A stretch of 64,000 nucleotides of DNA from Lamellibrachia columna. Lineage: Eukaryota; Annelida; Polychaeta; Sabellida; Siboglinidae. Position numbers and translations under genes: made by a program. Below the pieces are notes generated by a model that saw only the letters and a list, made by a program, of their open reading frames with translations, was not told the origin of the DNA and made no database searches. Of this stretch, positions 12,071 through 22,374 are shown in pieces. Within the stretch, counting starts at the first letter, position 1. Every line of letters begins with the position of its first letter. The stretch lies in the NCBI GenBank assembly GCA_963662155.1, contig OY759261.1, positions 2,069,727-2,133,726 on the forward strand, written 5' to 3'.

Positions 12071-12906
12071 TCAGAACAGTCCGGTCCTACGCCATCGAAA
12101 TTGAAGCGTCACCTTCACTCTATCGTACTCGAATGGCACGAGCCGGTCTGTGTCGTCTCTTCTATTGATCTCGATCGACTTGAAGTGTGTGTACAACAGG
12201 GGCACGTAGTGGACGTTAGTGAACCGATCAGATACCGTGGCGCCGTGACTCCCACGAACCGGGAGGGACCGCAACAAAGGTGTGAGACTCCACAACGTCC
12301 GCGTAGATGTAGATGGTAAGGAACCCTCGAGCCATGCTCACCACGTTATCGGCCTCTTTACGGAAGGAGTACGAAACATGGGGAGTCTCACTAGGTGGCA
12401 AAACCACGCTGGCTGATGGTGTGACACCGAATCTCGGGTGGACGTACTCGCGTGTGCCGCCTGCTGCTGCTACTGCTGCTGCTGCTGCTGCCGGCGGACT
12501 GGTGACCACCGACTTACGGGTCCCATCGCACTGCGGTAAGGTATGGTGAACATGGTGACGGATGCCATATGCAACGTCATTTTTTGAGTGATGGGGCATT
12601 AGCTCAATTAAGCTCGTACCTTATCTGTCTCCATACTTTTCAGCCCCTGGTTGATATGGTACATCAATGCTACAGGACCTTTGTAATACCCAGCGGCTAA
12701 CTTCGCACTCGGGATAAGAACCAGGTACCTTCCTCTGTAACGTTGTACCAAGTATGCCGGTAATTTATATCTGCCAGCCCGCACTCCCACTCGCCAGAAA
12801 GATCGATACGATGAGGCAAGTCCGTGATGTAATGTGCCAATGTATTGTCGGGATACATCTTCCTGGAAACGTTGCTAGGTAGAGTCAGGTAGAAATCAAT
12901 CGCCAT
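12071..12906 (-). pseudogene. Polinton minor capsid (penton-like) protein
   Basis: The start at 12906 reads MAIDFYLTLPSNVSRKMYP, then LSGEWECGLADINYRHTWYN, an N-terminal signature of the single jelly-roll minor capsid protein of Polintons. A frameshift near 12745 is followed by GYYKGPVALMYHINQGL. The frame ending at 12228 holds a poly-Ala tract (GCT/GCA repeat, ~12465-12495) and GFLTIYIYADVVESHTFV. After another frameshift the last frame reads PLLRSLPVRG and IEINRRDDTDRLVPFEYD, ending at 12071. The protein would occupy capsid vertices. The poly-Ala expansion is not typical of the family as I know it. Assignment as penton rather than another capsid-associated protein is moderately sure. Confidence 0.72.
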
Positions 12907-13245
12907 TGCGTCTCAAAGTGGGATTGGGCAGCATGTAACCCAACGAACTACTCAACAGGGCCGTCCACAAATTATAATTCTCATAACCGGTCGTCAGGTT
13001 TAAAATGCTAATGAAGATGACCGTATACAAGATGATGACTTGGCACAGAAACACTATCTCCTCTTTGGGACACACGGTACCGAACAGATGCCAAGGAGAG
13101 CTGTCTTTGTTGCTCTGCGCGTCAGTACTGTCTTCTGCGTCCTCCTCATCTTCTTCGCCTATGACAGTGGTGGTGGCGAAGAACTCGTCTGTCTTCGTTC
13201 GAATGAAGCGACGACAGACGCACGGCTTGTCTTTATAGTAGAGGA
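12896..13245 (-). CDS. Polinton small membrane protein with GYMLPNP motif
   Basis: The frame has an acidic stretch (EEDEEDAEDSTD), then a hydrophobic segment VFLCQVIILYTVIFISIL (~13060-13010), then LWTALLSSSLGYMLPNP and a basic tail ending at 12896. The hydrophobic helix followed by an L-S-S-x-L-G-Y-x-L-P-x-P motif recurs in a small Polinton ORF between integrase and penton genes; its function is unknown. The stop overlaps the penton-like start by 11 bp. The true start is unclear because the same frame continues upstream into the integrase chromodomain, so a fusion or an internal start are both possible. Confidence 0.55.
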
Positions 13246-14260
13246 GGGCCTTGGCATCGATCCAGCTGTTGAATTTGGAGAGGTAGCCGTACCATTTCAC
13301 CAAAGGCTCCGTTCGTCTACCCACCTTGCGGCGTTGCGGTACCGATTCCATGCGGTACACTTTTTAGACGGGTACCTTCTGCAGCTGCGGTTCGTAGAAG
13401 GTTCCGTCCAGCACTTCACCGAGATCGTCGATGAATCGGTACACGGGAGGATCGGAGGGATGAACCTCGTGTATCATGAATATCTGTTCGCTCCAATTTG
13501 CCTTGTAGCCTCTTTCGTTCAGTCTCTTAACCTTACTGATGCGCATGCGATTTGACGCACGGAACTTGGGCACGCCCTTACCACCGTGACCGTACAGGCG
13601 CTGCAACACCCCTTCTTGATTCTTCGCACGCACCTGTGACGGAGCCATGCCGATGCTGCGGTGGTGGGTGTAGTTGTACGACTGCACAACATCTTCTAGG
13701 ACGTCGATGTATCGCCACGTCTGGTGTTTCGTCAAGTATCGTCACATGCGCGTCTTCACCGACCGATTGAATCTTTCGACGATGCTCGCCTTCGTCTCCT
13801 CGTTGTGAGTGTAGAAGTGGTGGATGCCGTATTTCTTCAACAGAGCCTGAACGGAACGATTCAAAAATTCAAGTCCTTTATCTGTTTGCAACGTCTTTTG
13901 CCAGCCTTTGGTGAACGTACTTTTCAACGCTATCACCAACGACGCTGCGGAAAACACCAGGCCACTTTCATGAAGACGTCGATCACCGTGAGGAGAAACC
14001 TCATACCGTTATTGTCATTTTTTTAAATCGACTAGATCGGCCTGCCACTGCTGAAGTCGACCTCCCACGACGGCGCGTTGTCTCTTGAAACGAGTTCTCG
14101 TCGGTTTGTGTAGGACATAGGAGTCCTATTCCAACAAACATTCTTCGACGACTTTCCTCGGCACGCGCGTGACGCGTCGCAAGGCGTTGACTCCGCTGTA
14201 ACTTGCCACCCTTTTCGGATCGAAGTATACCCTTTCGAGTTGTTTATTCTTCGGTGCCAT
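13246..14260 (-). pseudogene. INT: Polinton retroviral-type integrase with chromodomain
   Basis: The start at 14260 reads MAPKNKQLERVYFDPKRVAS, then YSGVNALRRV. A TAG stop near 14126 interrupts just before DSYVLHKPTRTRFKRQ. The DDE core is recognisable: first Asp in WQADLVDL (~14040), second Asp in LQTDKGLEF (~13880), Glu in KASIVERFNRS (~13775), spaced D-x34-E by my count. After a frameshift near 13740 come RYIDVLEDVVQSYNYTHHR and SIGMAPSQV. A TAA near 13364 separates these from a chromodomain-like end (LVKWYGYLSKFNSWID), as usual in Polinton integrases. It would join element ends to host DNA. Catalytic residues remain, but at least two stops and three frameshifts inactivate it. Confidence 0.9.
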
Positions 14261-14400
14261 TAAAAGACGTCCGATGCGTTGGCGGTGGAGGATATGTTGA
14301 CTTCGCAGCACGGTTCTTGACAAGTGACGAGTACGGTGACGTACAGTATGACACACACTGCCACGCACACCATGATGGCTCGACAGTCTAGTGAAACCAT
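14260..14400 (-). CDS. Putative small membrane protein upstream of integrase
   Basis: A 46-codon frame with a strong hydrophobic helix (AIMVCVAVCVILYVTVLVTC) followed by EPCCEVN and a Ser/Asn/Ala tail. Its stop codon overlaps the integrase start in a TAATG arrangement at 14258-14262, which argues for a genuine gene. A longer start at 14448 is possible. Small membrane proteins are common in Polinton and adintovirus gene sets, but I cannot name this one. Confidence 0.45.
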   Translation of the reverse strand: MVSLDCRAIMVCVAVCVILYVTVLVTCQEPCCEVNISSTANASDVF

Positions 14401-14521
14401 ACCCCGAATAGAGACTGTAATATCGGCCACCGCAAAGTAACGCAACAATGACAGAACGGTACGTGTCCTGTGGATCGCTCACCGCAGCGCACACTGTGCT
14501 ATGGACACGTAGCGCACCGCC

Positions 14522-15020
14522 TTAAAAGTCTTCCCAATTATCCAATGACGCCAAAGCCTTGCGTCGTTCCGAGGGAGGGGTGAGCATCGAATGTTCCATC
14601 TGACTGCGGCGATGAACGAGGGGTGTCCAACTGAGTGATATTCTTGCACTACCAGCAGCAGTTCCAGGAGTAGCTGCTGCTGCTGCTCGAAGAGAAGGAT
14701 TCACCACCAGACGTATGTAGGCTCTCGTTGCAGCGTTACCGACCAACTCCATAGGCAGGTTGATGGCTCGGAGCTGTTGTGCAAATGGCTGCCATCCCAT
14801 CGGATCGGACTTTCTCTTACGCATCAGATCATTTACGAGATCCACCACTTTGCTTCCGGCAATCGGAACTCCCTCGTGGATCAGTTCGTCACGAGTGGTC
14901 CACGCTATATCTCTTTTGAGATGCTCCATCAAACGTCTGGCTTTGGCCTGCATGGTTTGGGGAAAAGTGCCCACGACGTCGGCCTGTATGCCGCTACTAG
15001 GAGCTCCTACTGCTCCCTCA

Positions 15021-15079
<59 letters not shown>

Positions 15080-15348
15080 TGTTGCTGGCATCGACTCGTT
15101 CACCGCGACGACGCGTACCGGTTCCTTGATATGTTTATCGGACAAGACGTTGTACCACTGTAACACCTGATTATACAATGTTACATTGGTCCTGTCGTCG
15201 AGGTCCTTTCTATCGAGGATTGACATCATCTCTTCATCGAGTGCTTGCACTTTCTTACCTAGGGTATCAGTCGGGGGTGGTGGTGGTGTGAGCGAAAGGT
15301 GTCCAGCAGTCGCGGGTCCACCAAGGCCATTTTCCGTGCGTGTTCCAT
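14522..15348 (-). pseudogene. Conserved Polinton structural-type protein with poly-Ala insert
   Basis: The start at 15348 reads MEHARKMALVDPRLLDTF, a signature of a widespread Polinton ORF of unknown function next to the ATPase. One frameshift at a C-run near 15280 leads into LDEEMMSILDRKDLDD and LYNQVLQWYNVL, then a long frame to 14522. The downstream half has helical segments (ARRLMEHLKRD, VVDLVNDLMRKRK, WQPFAQQLRAIN). A (GCC)n tract at 15020-15078 encodes about 20 alanines in the middle, and a second short Ala run follows. Only one break is needed to read the full gene, so it is among the better-preserved genes. Role in the virion is inferred from conservation only. Confidence 0.65.
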
Positions 15349-15350
15349 CT

Positions 15351-15711
15351 CTACTTCTTGAGCAGCACCTCTCGGAGCAAGGGTAGAAAGACCGAACTTG
15401 CCAACGGCGCTAGGAAGGCCGATAGGAAGCCCCCGCTCTGACCATCGCCGAACTGCGGTTGAAGATGCGTCTCCTCCTGGGGGCGGGCGCTCGTCTCTGA
15501 GACAACTCGCGTAATTTCGTTCTGTATTTGTTCAAACGCTGCCTCTGTAATTCGGTCAATGGTATGTTCTTTTTATGTTGTAGGCACACTCGGCCAGTGC
15601 ACAAAGAAGATCGATGTAGGCGTTGGCGATGATGGCTCTTCTCAGTTTGGTGCGCTTGTATCTATTCAGTGCCTGTATACACAAAATATGCCTCTTCACC
15701 AGTTCAGACAT
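15351..15711 (-). pseudogene. Conserved small Polinton ORF downstream of ATPase
   Basis: The start at 15711 gives MSELVKRHILCIQALNRYKR, then a helical LLCALAECAYNI. After a frameshift come PLTELQRQRLNKYRTKLREL and, after another shift, a Gly/hydrophobic C-terminus (GGFLSAFLAP) ending at 15351. A helical N-terminal half with an E-C-A-x-N-[ILV] motif followed by P-L-T-x-x-Q/R is typical of a short ORF found beside the ATPase in many Polintons. Function unknown. Two frameshifts. The stop lies 3 bp before the start of the next gene (15348). Confidence 0.6.
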
Positions 15712-15748
15712 GGTGCGAATGAAGAGACGATCCACGCACTCGGTCTTT

Positions 15749-16363
15749 TTACACTTTCGGGAAGTACACGTACTGAACACCGTTGTCTGGAAAGATGGTC
15801 GTGCGCAGATGCATATCCTTGGGTGTGTCCTGTTTGAGATCGACCAATAGATAACTTACGGTACCGACGTGGCGTCTTTAAAAGCCTCTTGTACGAACTT
15901 CACGCGCCCCGGATACATCTGACGAGCCAAGTGCGACATCTGTGATGCGTCACGATGAATCTTGAACACCACGGGGTACTGAGAGTTCAGACTAATGGTA
16001 CGAATATCCTTGTTTTTAGGGAACATGTTCTGTACGAGATGCAGCACGGACATATTCCTGTGATGACATTTTTAGTGAACAAGGTCGTGTCCCTTTCGTT
16101 CGTTTCCGCCATAAGATCGTCTATGATGATAAGGTTCCTCGTTGCCGAATCGAACATGCTCGCGCTCGGCAGCCCTTCCTCGAACTACACGTCGACTAAA
16201 TCCATCGTGGCGAAAGCGGATTTCCATTCTCCGTAACACCACGTGATCTTTTCGGGGGGTCGATCGATCATCGCGGCAGTGTGACTCAGCATACGCGTCA
16301 CGAAAGTACTTCTGCCGCATCCCGTCGGATGCACGTGAAAGGATGTTTCCATCGTGCGTCCAT
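15749..16363 (-). pseudogene. ATP: Polinton genome-packaging ATPase (FtsK/HerA, A32-like)
   Basis: The start at 16363 reads MDARWKHPFTCI. After a frameshift the P-loop reads HPTGCGRST (~16335-16310), with Arg where Lys is expected in Walker A. Walker B is NLIIIDDL (~16135-16111). Later blocks are VLHLVQNMFPKNKDIRTISL (~16050-15990), FKIHRDASQM and LARQMYPGRVKF. After a last shift near 15858 come LLVDLKQDTPKDMHLRTTIF and a stop at 15749. This family pumps DNA into icosahedral capsids. About 205 residues, normal for the family, with at least four frameshifts. The gap to the PolB stop is 38 bp. Confidence 0.88.
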
Positions 16364-16401
16364 GGTCACTTATGAAAGACGGCAGCAGTGCATTGCCTTT
16401 T

Positions 16402-19400
16402 CTACACTTCCACCGGGCCTGTGGTCAGCCCGTCCTCGTGCACCACGCATTTGGCGTAGAAGTAGGTGAGGACCGACCGTTCCTGCACGTATGCCAACAC
16501 GGTCGAGTGACGCACCTGGAACCCGCGGTTCTTTCCACTTCCTCTCCGACGGTTGGCGAGCACCTCTAGGAACGCGTCCTTATCGATGTCGTTGTGACGT
16601 TTGCCCAGTTCGTTGGTGCTGTACTTGTCGGTGGCTCCGAAACAATAGTACGCCTTGCTATACAATCCCACGAAACCTTCACCAGACCACTCCACCTTGA
16701 GCAGACCCGATGTCCTCTTGCCTTGCGCTCTTCGCACGCCTCCTCACCGACCCACAGGCGACCGGCGAGTCGACAGCTCTTGTACTCGTTCTGATGTTCG
16801 GCGCAAAATTCGGAGGGGAACCATTCGGAGCGGTTCCGGAAGTAATGTTCTCGTAGTTCCGGGGTCACGAGGTCATCGGCGGACTCACCGGCCAAGGCCA
16901 AATAGGCGCTGACTGTGTCCATCTCGCAATACTGGAACATAGGGCGCTCCAGGTACCTGTTGATCAAGTCGTAATAGAACTGGAACGTGGGCATCTTTGC
17001 GTACTGCAGATCGAAAAATCCCACGTGTACGGGCAAGGCGTTCGTGACGGTTTTCTTGTTCATCTCTATCTCAAACGCATCGTCGACGACGACGTCGAGT
17101 TGTCGGACCCGTCTATTGTTGACCACGATGTCGGTCCACGTTGGTGATGGACTTCCCGTTGCCCGAGTTCCCCAGCAACTTCATGGTGTCCGCGATGATG
17201 GCCTTGTGTGGGTGGTCGTCTCCCTCGCGCCGGGTCGTGGACACTGCATCGCCGAGCCGCCGGAAGCAAGGGAACTGATCGTACTCGATGACCTGTTAGA
17301 CAAGCGTCACCTCGAGTCCGTGGTCCAGGTACCATCGCAAGAGGGGCGTGGTGAGCAAGATCGTATCGCCTCGATAACTGCCCACGAGCATGCGCCGCGG
17401 AGTCGCCATGATGCCGTATTCTACGGCGTATCGGCGCATGAACTGACCGAGATCGTCGCGCGTCAGATGGATGTTCTTGAACACGGGCTGCATCTCGGCC
17501 GAGTGCGCACACAATGCTTCCGGTACGCAAACGTCGCACTCGATCATACCGAACACGGTTCAGTCACGCACGACGGTCAGGATCTGTAGTGACTTCATCG
17601 ACCACCGCGCGTGTCGTCGCCGACGAATCGCAGCATCCAGACACTTTTTCACGACCTTACCTCTTCTCACCTCTTTCCAATCGCATTCCCATAGCACGAC
17701 GACCTTGACAAAGTGACGTAGGGAGGCGGTGCTCTTTCGGGTCTAGGCGAGCAATTAAGGCATGGGATTCTTGTTGACGGCATTCACCTTTTCTCGGATG
17801 CACGGGTGACCATGGTAGTAACACCCATGGAACTGATACGCCGTGTTCGTTTGACTATTCCACACGTCCACCCGATGTTTGCCTATTCTCTTCTCTCAAC
17901 CGTTGATCTGATGTCGTATGGCGCGTCCCGTGCGTATGGACTCCCACGTCAACCATTCCGCAGCCATCTGCCCGTACAGCTGCGCTGATTCGGGCCGGAA
18001 CTCGTTCTCTTCCCGTCGTCGCGTGTACCATCCCATCGGCATGTCTTGCACGAGCGACCACAAGTACAGAGGGTTGGCATCGTACCCGACGATCGACCGA
18101 CACGGTCGAGCGGCCTTTCCGTACTCGTTCTGACGAAGCTTGGTGACCCCTTTCTCGTGACAGCGGTGAAAAATAAGGGACGCACCGACGATCACGTGAT
18201 CTTTGACGAGGTGATGCAGATCTTTCTTTTTCTCGTTGAAGAGCGTAAAGTAGGACTTCTTCGGAAGGTCATTGAACAGGGAGAGCAAGGTCAGACCAAG
18301 TACGCTGATGCCTTGCTTGAAAATGTCTATGCCACGTTACTGGTAGAAGGCAAACTGTATGTGAATGGCCTTTAGAAAGGGAACCACATCCCGATTGTTG
18401 AACCAGACGAGAAAGTCGTCATACCGTTCTCGCGCCACGCCTCGTAATCTTCGTAGGAAATACCCTCGTTCTCCAGTCGACTGAAGAAGGTCTCTTTCGG
18501 TGGAAGAGCGGTGTCGTCGAGCCTCTCCAAACAGTCCATGTACTCTTACGGGAAATGACTTTTCGTGACCTCGCATCCGTACGCTATATAATACTGGTCA
18601 TAGCTGAACCCCGGGGCAATGTAATTGGTCGTGTCTTTCAACTGATCCGTTGACACATGAAAGTGCTGCTGCGTTTGATGACGAAAAAGGACCCGATACC
18701 ATATTTCTCTTCTTTCTCTTTGTCTTCTTTTTGTTGTTCCTCTGTCTTTGACGTGAACAGGAAGTAGCGTATTAGGAACGCTCAACGGGACGTGACGTGC
18801 TACCCAGTGAACCTTTGTGGTGTCAAACCAACACTCAATGTTAAAGGTTGCGCGGCACGGGTAGTAGCGCAACGATTTGGAGACTCGAATGTTCTCGTCG
18901 TCCGGACGTTCGAACACTGACAGAGTCGATTGGTACACGCCACCCGGATAAACTCGGCGCACACCCCCCTTACACGTACGGTCGTGTTTGTGTAGGTGGT
19001 ATACGTATTTCCATAACGAGTCACCGCAGTTTCGACATCGATAAGAGTGAGAGTACATACGTACAACTTGGATGTAGGAAAAGTGTTTCTCGTGAAGGTT
19101 GACGCGTAATGTGTCGGGGTAATGGCATAACGATCGACGGACGACTTCGGCTGTGATCTTTCCATCCTCTTCATCTGACTCGACGAGCATGTATACGCAC
19201 ACATTTGTCTCGAACGTAGTTTTTACAAGGTAGAGGTCATCTAGCGTGACCCCGGCAAAATCGTCCATGGCTACATCGCCTTGGTCGTATGCTTCGTACA
19301 GCGTCTTCACCGACGGATCCAACCGTCGTACGTCACCTCCTCGGTGCAGGGACGATACCGGAAGAGACACAGGTTATCATTGTTCTTCTTGGAAAGGACT

Positions 19401-20416
19401 GGTTCCCTTTCCAGACCGATGACGGCTTTTTTCTTCTTGATGTAGGGCGAAAGGGTCACGCCTACACAACCTATAGGATGATCGATGAAGCGGTTGACGA
19501 AGAAGGTGACATTGATCACGAGTTCGCACACCCACGCAGAATCCGATATTTCATTGATGGCCCACTGCAAGACGTCGGTTTCTCGGATGCGTTCGAGAAA
19601 GGCGTCAACATCCTTGCTGTTGGTGATGAGACTGGCCTCGTCAAGGTTCCGTCCACAGCAATTGTAAGAGGAATGATAATACTTGTATCGTCCCGTGTTC
19701 TTGTTCCTGAGAACGAACCCGTAACTGAGGTTTATCTTGAAAGAGTGGGTATGTTCCTGGAACTTGATATTCAAAGGAACCTCTAGAACAGTCTTGTCTA
19801 GTGTAGTTAATCTGTAATCGTACCTACACTGGATGGGACCTCTCGATACGCGTGTCCTGATGGTCGACCAGTGCTCTCGAACGACGTCTATCAGTTCCGT
19901 CGACAGAATGTCGGAGAAGGGAAGTCGAATGGGTGGTTCGATGGGATCTTCTTCGGTAACAAGTAGGCGGGGTGTGGTGTATTCTCATTTCGATCTCTTC
20001 GGTAATGGCGGCTTGTTGATGTCGGCACACGAGGTTCGTGCGTGTCTGGTCAGGTGTTGACGTGTATCAAAATTCCGTCCACATTTCTTGCACATGTAGG
20101 TGGTGGTGTTTTCTCTACGACTACGACTACTACTACAACGACTACGACAAAGACTACTACTACGACTACGACAACGTCGACTACAAACAGACCTTACGTG
20201 ATGCTGTAAGGAGTCCCATCTCCCGAACGTTACACCGCATTCCTCACACACGTATTTCGCCCTCTTTACGTGGTCGTTAGAGGGTACCCCTGCTGGTGAC
20301 ACTACCGATTACGTGTGTTCATCGAATGATAGTGTCGCGTGACTCTACACCTGACGTCGTAGCTCTGCATACGTGTCGAGTACGAGGCCACAGTGGCAGC
20401 ATATATATCCTTTCAT
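16402..20416 (-). pseudogene. POLB: Polinton protein-primed DNA polymerase B with N-terminal zinc fingers
   Basis: Blocks in order along the minus strand: Cys-rich start MKGYICCHCGL at 20416; two Cys2-His-Cys fingers (CEECGVTF, CKKCGRNF; 20260-20010); the family N-terminal region with YGFVLRNKNTGRYKYYHSSY (~19720) and NLCLFRYRPC (~19360); an exonuclease-I-like block RATFNIECW (~18840) with Asn for the usual first Asp; a motif-A region GYDANPLYLW (~18085); a motif-B region NSGNGKSITNVDRHR (~17160) lacking the usual Tyr; and motif C as CEMDTVSAYL (~16912), where the second catalytic Asp is Val. The C-terminal end NRGFQVRHSTVLAY..QERSVLTYFYAK is well conserved. At least six frameshifts or stops over 4 kb. 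Such polymerases replicate linear genomes from a terminal protein; this copy cannot be functional. Confidence 0.92.
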
Positions 20417-20655
20417 GTTGATAGTGGCGCCTACAACTGAAAGACCACGGGCCCTCAGTACATCTACATATCACGCATGGAGCGTGCGTACGAGCGTGCG
20501 TGCTTGGTGGTGGTGTATGCTAAGGCGTGAGCAGACGGTAATGGCAACTAGGGGCACCACTATATTGGACGTCTCTATAGAGCGGTGTCACTAGCAGGAA
20601 TACAACACGTGAAAATGTTATTAAATATAATCAGTACAAATGTTGTGTATGAAAT

Positions 20656-20775
<120 letters not shown>

Positions 20776-20831
20776 TGCGTTGCTATGAAAGGACCGACTT
20801 ATATACGAGGATTACATAGGTGAGGTTTATG

Positions 20832-21155
20832 GGTTTTCATACCTCGACATTGATCTCTGGCTTACGAGCGTTTACCTCTACGCCAAAGAGCGGTGGAATG
20901 GTGGTGACGACGACGACGACGGCTGGGGTGTGGACGGCGGCGGCGACGACAGCCGAGGAGGGTGGCAACTGTGACGTCACCGATGACGTCGGTGGCGGCT
21001 GTGACGTCAACGATGATAGGCGTCTTGTGACACAACTCATCACACACATAACGGACACAGGCCACATCTAACGCTGTGTCGAAAGACTGCTGGTTAAAGA
21101 TGGCTTCCGTACGATCTTGAATTGTTTTATCTATACCACCCACCGTTGCCTCCAT
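20832..21155 (-). other. Possible exon or broken ORF, unrecognised
   Basis: A minus-strand frame from 21155 reads a low-complexity-free segment (RTEAIFNQQSFDTALDVACV, RYVCDELCHKT) and then degenerates. The alternative frame ends TIPPLFGVEVNARKPEINVEV with a stop at 20837. The two halves would join only through a frameshift in a proline/valine-rich linker. It could be the 3' part of the RPA-like or NADAR-like gene to its right, since all three are on the same strand. No family recognised. Confidence 0.35.
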
Positions 21156-21384
21156 GTAAAGGTAAAGGTAATTTCTTATAAAGCGCGGTATCCAGTCCTT
21201 GGGACTGCTGAAAGCCCTTTACACTTCACACCCTGGCACATCTGTTCAATCCAAGGTCATTTAAACTTCTCTGGGAAGCATTCAGCCACGATGCAATTAT
21301 TGCTCGAAGACTATTCTTTCACATATCCACCACTCTCTGTATTGACAGGTACTCATGTATACTGCAACGTGGGGTGATCAAACT

Positions 21385-21490
21385 TGCCAAAGGTTCGAAG
21401 CGACCGCAGTGGGATTTGAAACCGGGTTCTCTCGACTGAGAATCCGGCATTCTAACCGGTATGCCATCGCACCCAACTACTGATGTTGCT
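21385..21490 (-). mobile_element. tRNA-derived SINE-like element (tRNA-related head)
   Basis: On the minus strand: gggtgcgatggcataccggt, then tagaatgccggattctcagt, then gagagaacccggtttcaaat. This has an A-box-like stretch (TGGCATACCGGTTAGAATG) and a B-box-like stretch (GGTTTCAAATCC), with tRNA-like spacing. The acceptor stem does not close well, so it is tRNA-derived rather than a tRNA gene. Confidence 0.6.
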
Positions 21491-21559
21491 ATCAGTTAAT
21501 ATAACAGCATCAGCCTTCTGCATAGCATAATCATCATCATCATCGTCGTCGCCGTGTGA

Positions 21560-22184
21560 CATAATTATGCATGAAGCAGCATAGATAGTGGACGCTGCTG
21601 TTACTATCTAGCCATGCCTGTACTTTACTAATGCTGGAGCTCATAGCCTCGTCGTTGGGTACAATGACGTCATCCTCTTTGCCGTTTTCTTCCTGCAAAG
21701 AAAATTACGAACTTACCACTTCCAGTTCTGACACGGTGTAATTCACATACGTGTAATTTACACATTTCTTAATGGTGACCACGACACAGGGCCCTCGGAG
21801 CAGCGACAGTGAGGCATTACGGTCTGCATCTAACGTCATACCCGTGTAGGCGTTGCAATGAACCCCACTACCTTTGTCGCCAATTCATCGAAAATTACTG
21901 TCCACGTTTCTCTGCCCTCCCAGTTGGACAGTAGGACACGCACAGCGAACATGTACACGGGAACACGCTGCCATTGGTGGACGGGACAATAGTAGCCATT
22001 ACCATCCAATTGCACACCTTTGAGTCAATGCTGACAAGATGCGTAGATGATGTATTTATCTTGCGTGGCACATTTGATCATTGTTAAAGGGCGATTAAAT
22101 ATATAAGTCCCGTTACTTACTTCGCTCTGCAGGCGCGACACGTTCATTTGTGGCGTCTGACTGTCCACGAAATGCTGCGTAGCC
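21560..22184 (-). pseudogene. RPA70-like OB-fold / zinc-ribbon protein, broken
   Basis: A minus-strand frame opening at ATG 22184 (MATQHFVDSQTPQMNVSRLQ) reaches KCATQDKYIIYASCQH, then a TGA, then KGVQLDGNGYYCPVHQ, a C-x2-H...C-x2-H zinc-ribbon-like pair, and VPVYMFAVRVLLSNWEGRET followed by WTVIFDELATKVVGF. This order matches the C-terminal DNA-binding domain of replication protein A large subunits (zinc ribbon then beta-barrel ending F-[DQ]-E-x-A-x-x-[LIV]-[LIV]-G). A further frame continues as LLRGPCVVVTIKKCVNYTYV. A GT-AG-bounded 24-bp segment (21693-21716) separates the next open stretch (EENGKEDDVIVPNDEAMSSS). RPA-like proteins bind single-stranded DNA. Host pseudogene versus transposon passenger is undecided. 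Confidence 0.55.
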
Positions 22185-22374
22185 ATGGTGCTTCCTGTGT
22201 CGTGTAGACTGGAGAGTTATTGACGACGCGTTCAGAGTGGTTATGACGTAATGATCTGGCAGGCCGGCTTATGAAGCGCTGGTTCGTGTTGATGGCGCGC
22301 AATTGTAACGCACACAGCCCTGTCTCGGCATGCATGAAATGAGAGACCGTAATGCACTCAGCCTTTCCCTCGAT

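Larger units (their letters stand above)
9830..20600 (-). mobile_element. Polinton/Maverick (adintovirus-like) element, degenerate
   Basis: A GC-rich block between AT-rich flanks carries a protein-primed PolB, packaging ATPase, chromodomain integrase, adenain-like protease, major and minor capsid proteins and several conserved small ORFs. This is the diagnostic gene set of Polintons, large self-synthesising transposons that also resemble virus genomes. All genes read on the minus strand with short gaps or overlaps. Nearly every gene is frameshifted, so the copy is an old, inactive endogenous element. I could not identify terminal inverted repeats, so the edges are estimates: left edge between the LINE end (9771) and the protease (10302), right edge near the (TA)n tract at 20668. 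Confidence 0.93.

Noticed and set aside
10423..20280. Plus-strand frames across the Polinton
   Set aside because: They are antisense to blocks that match known Polinton proteins on the minus strand.
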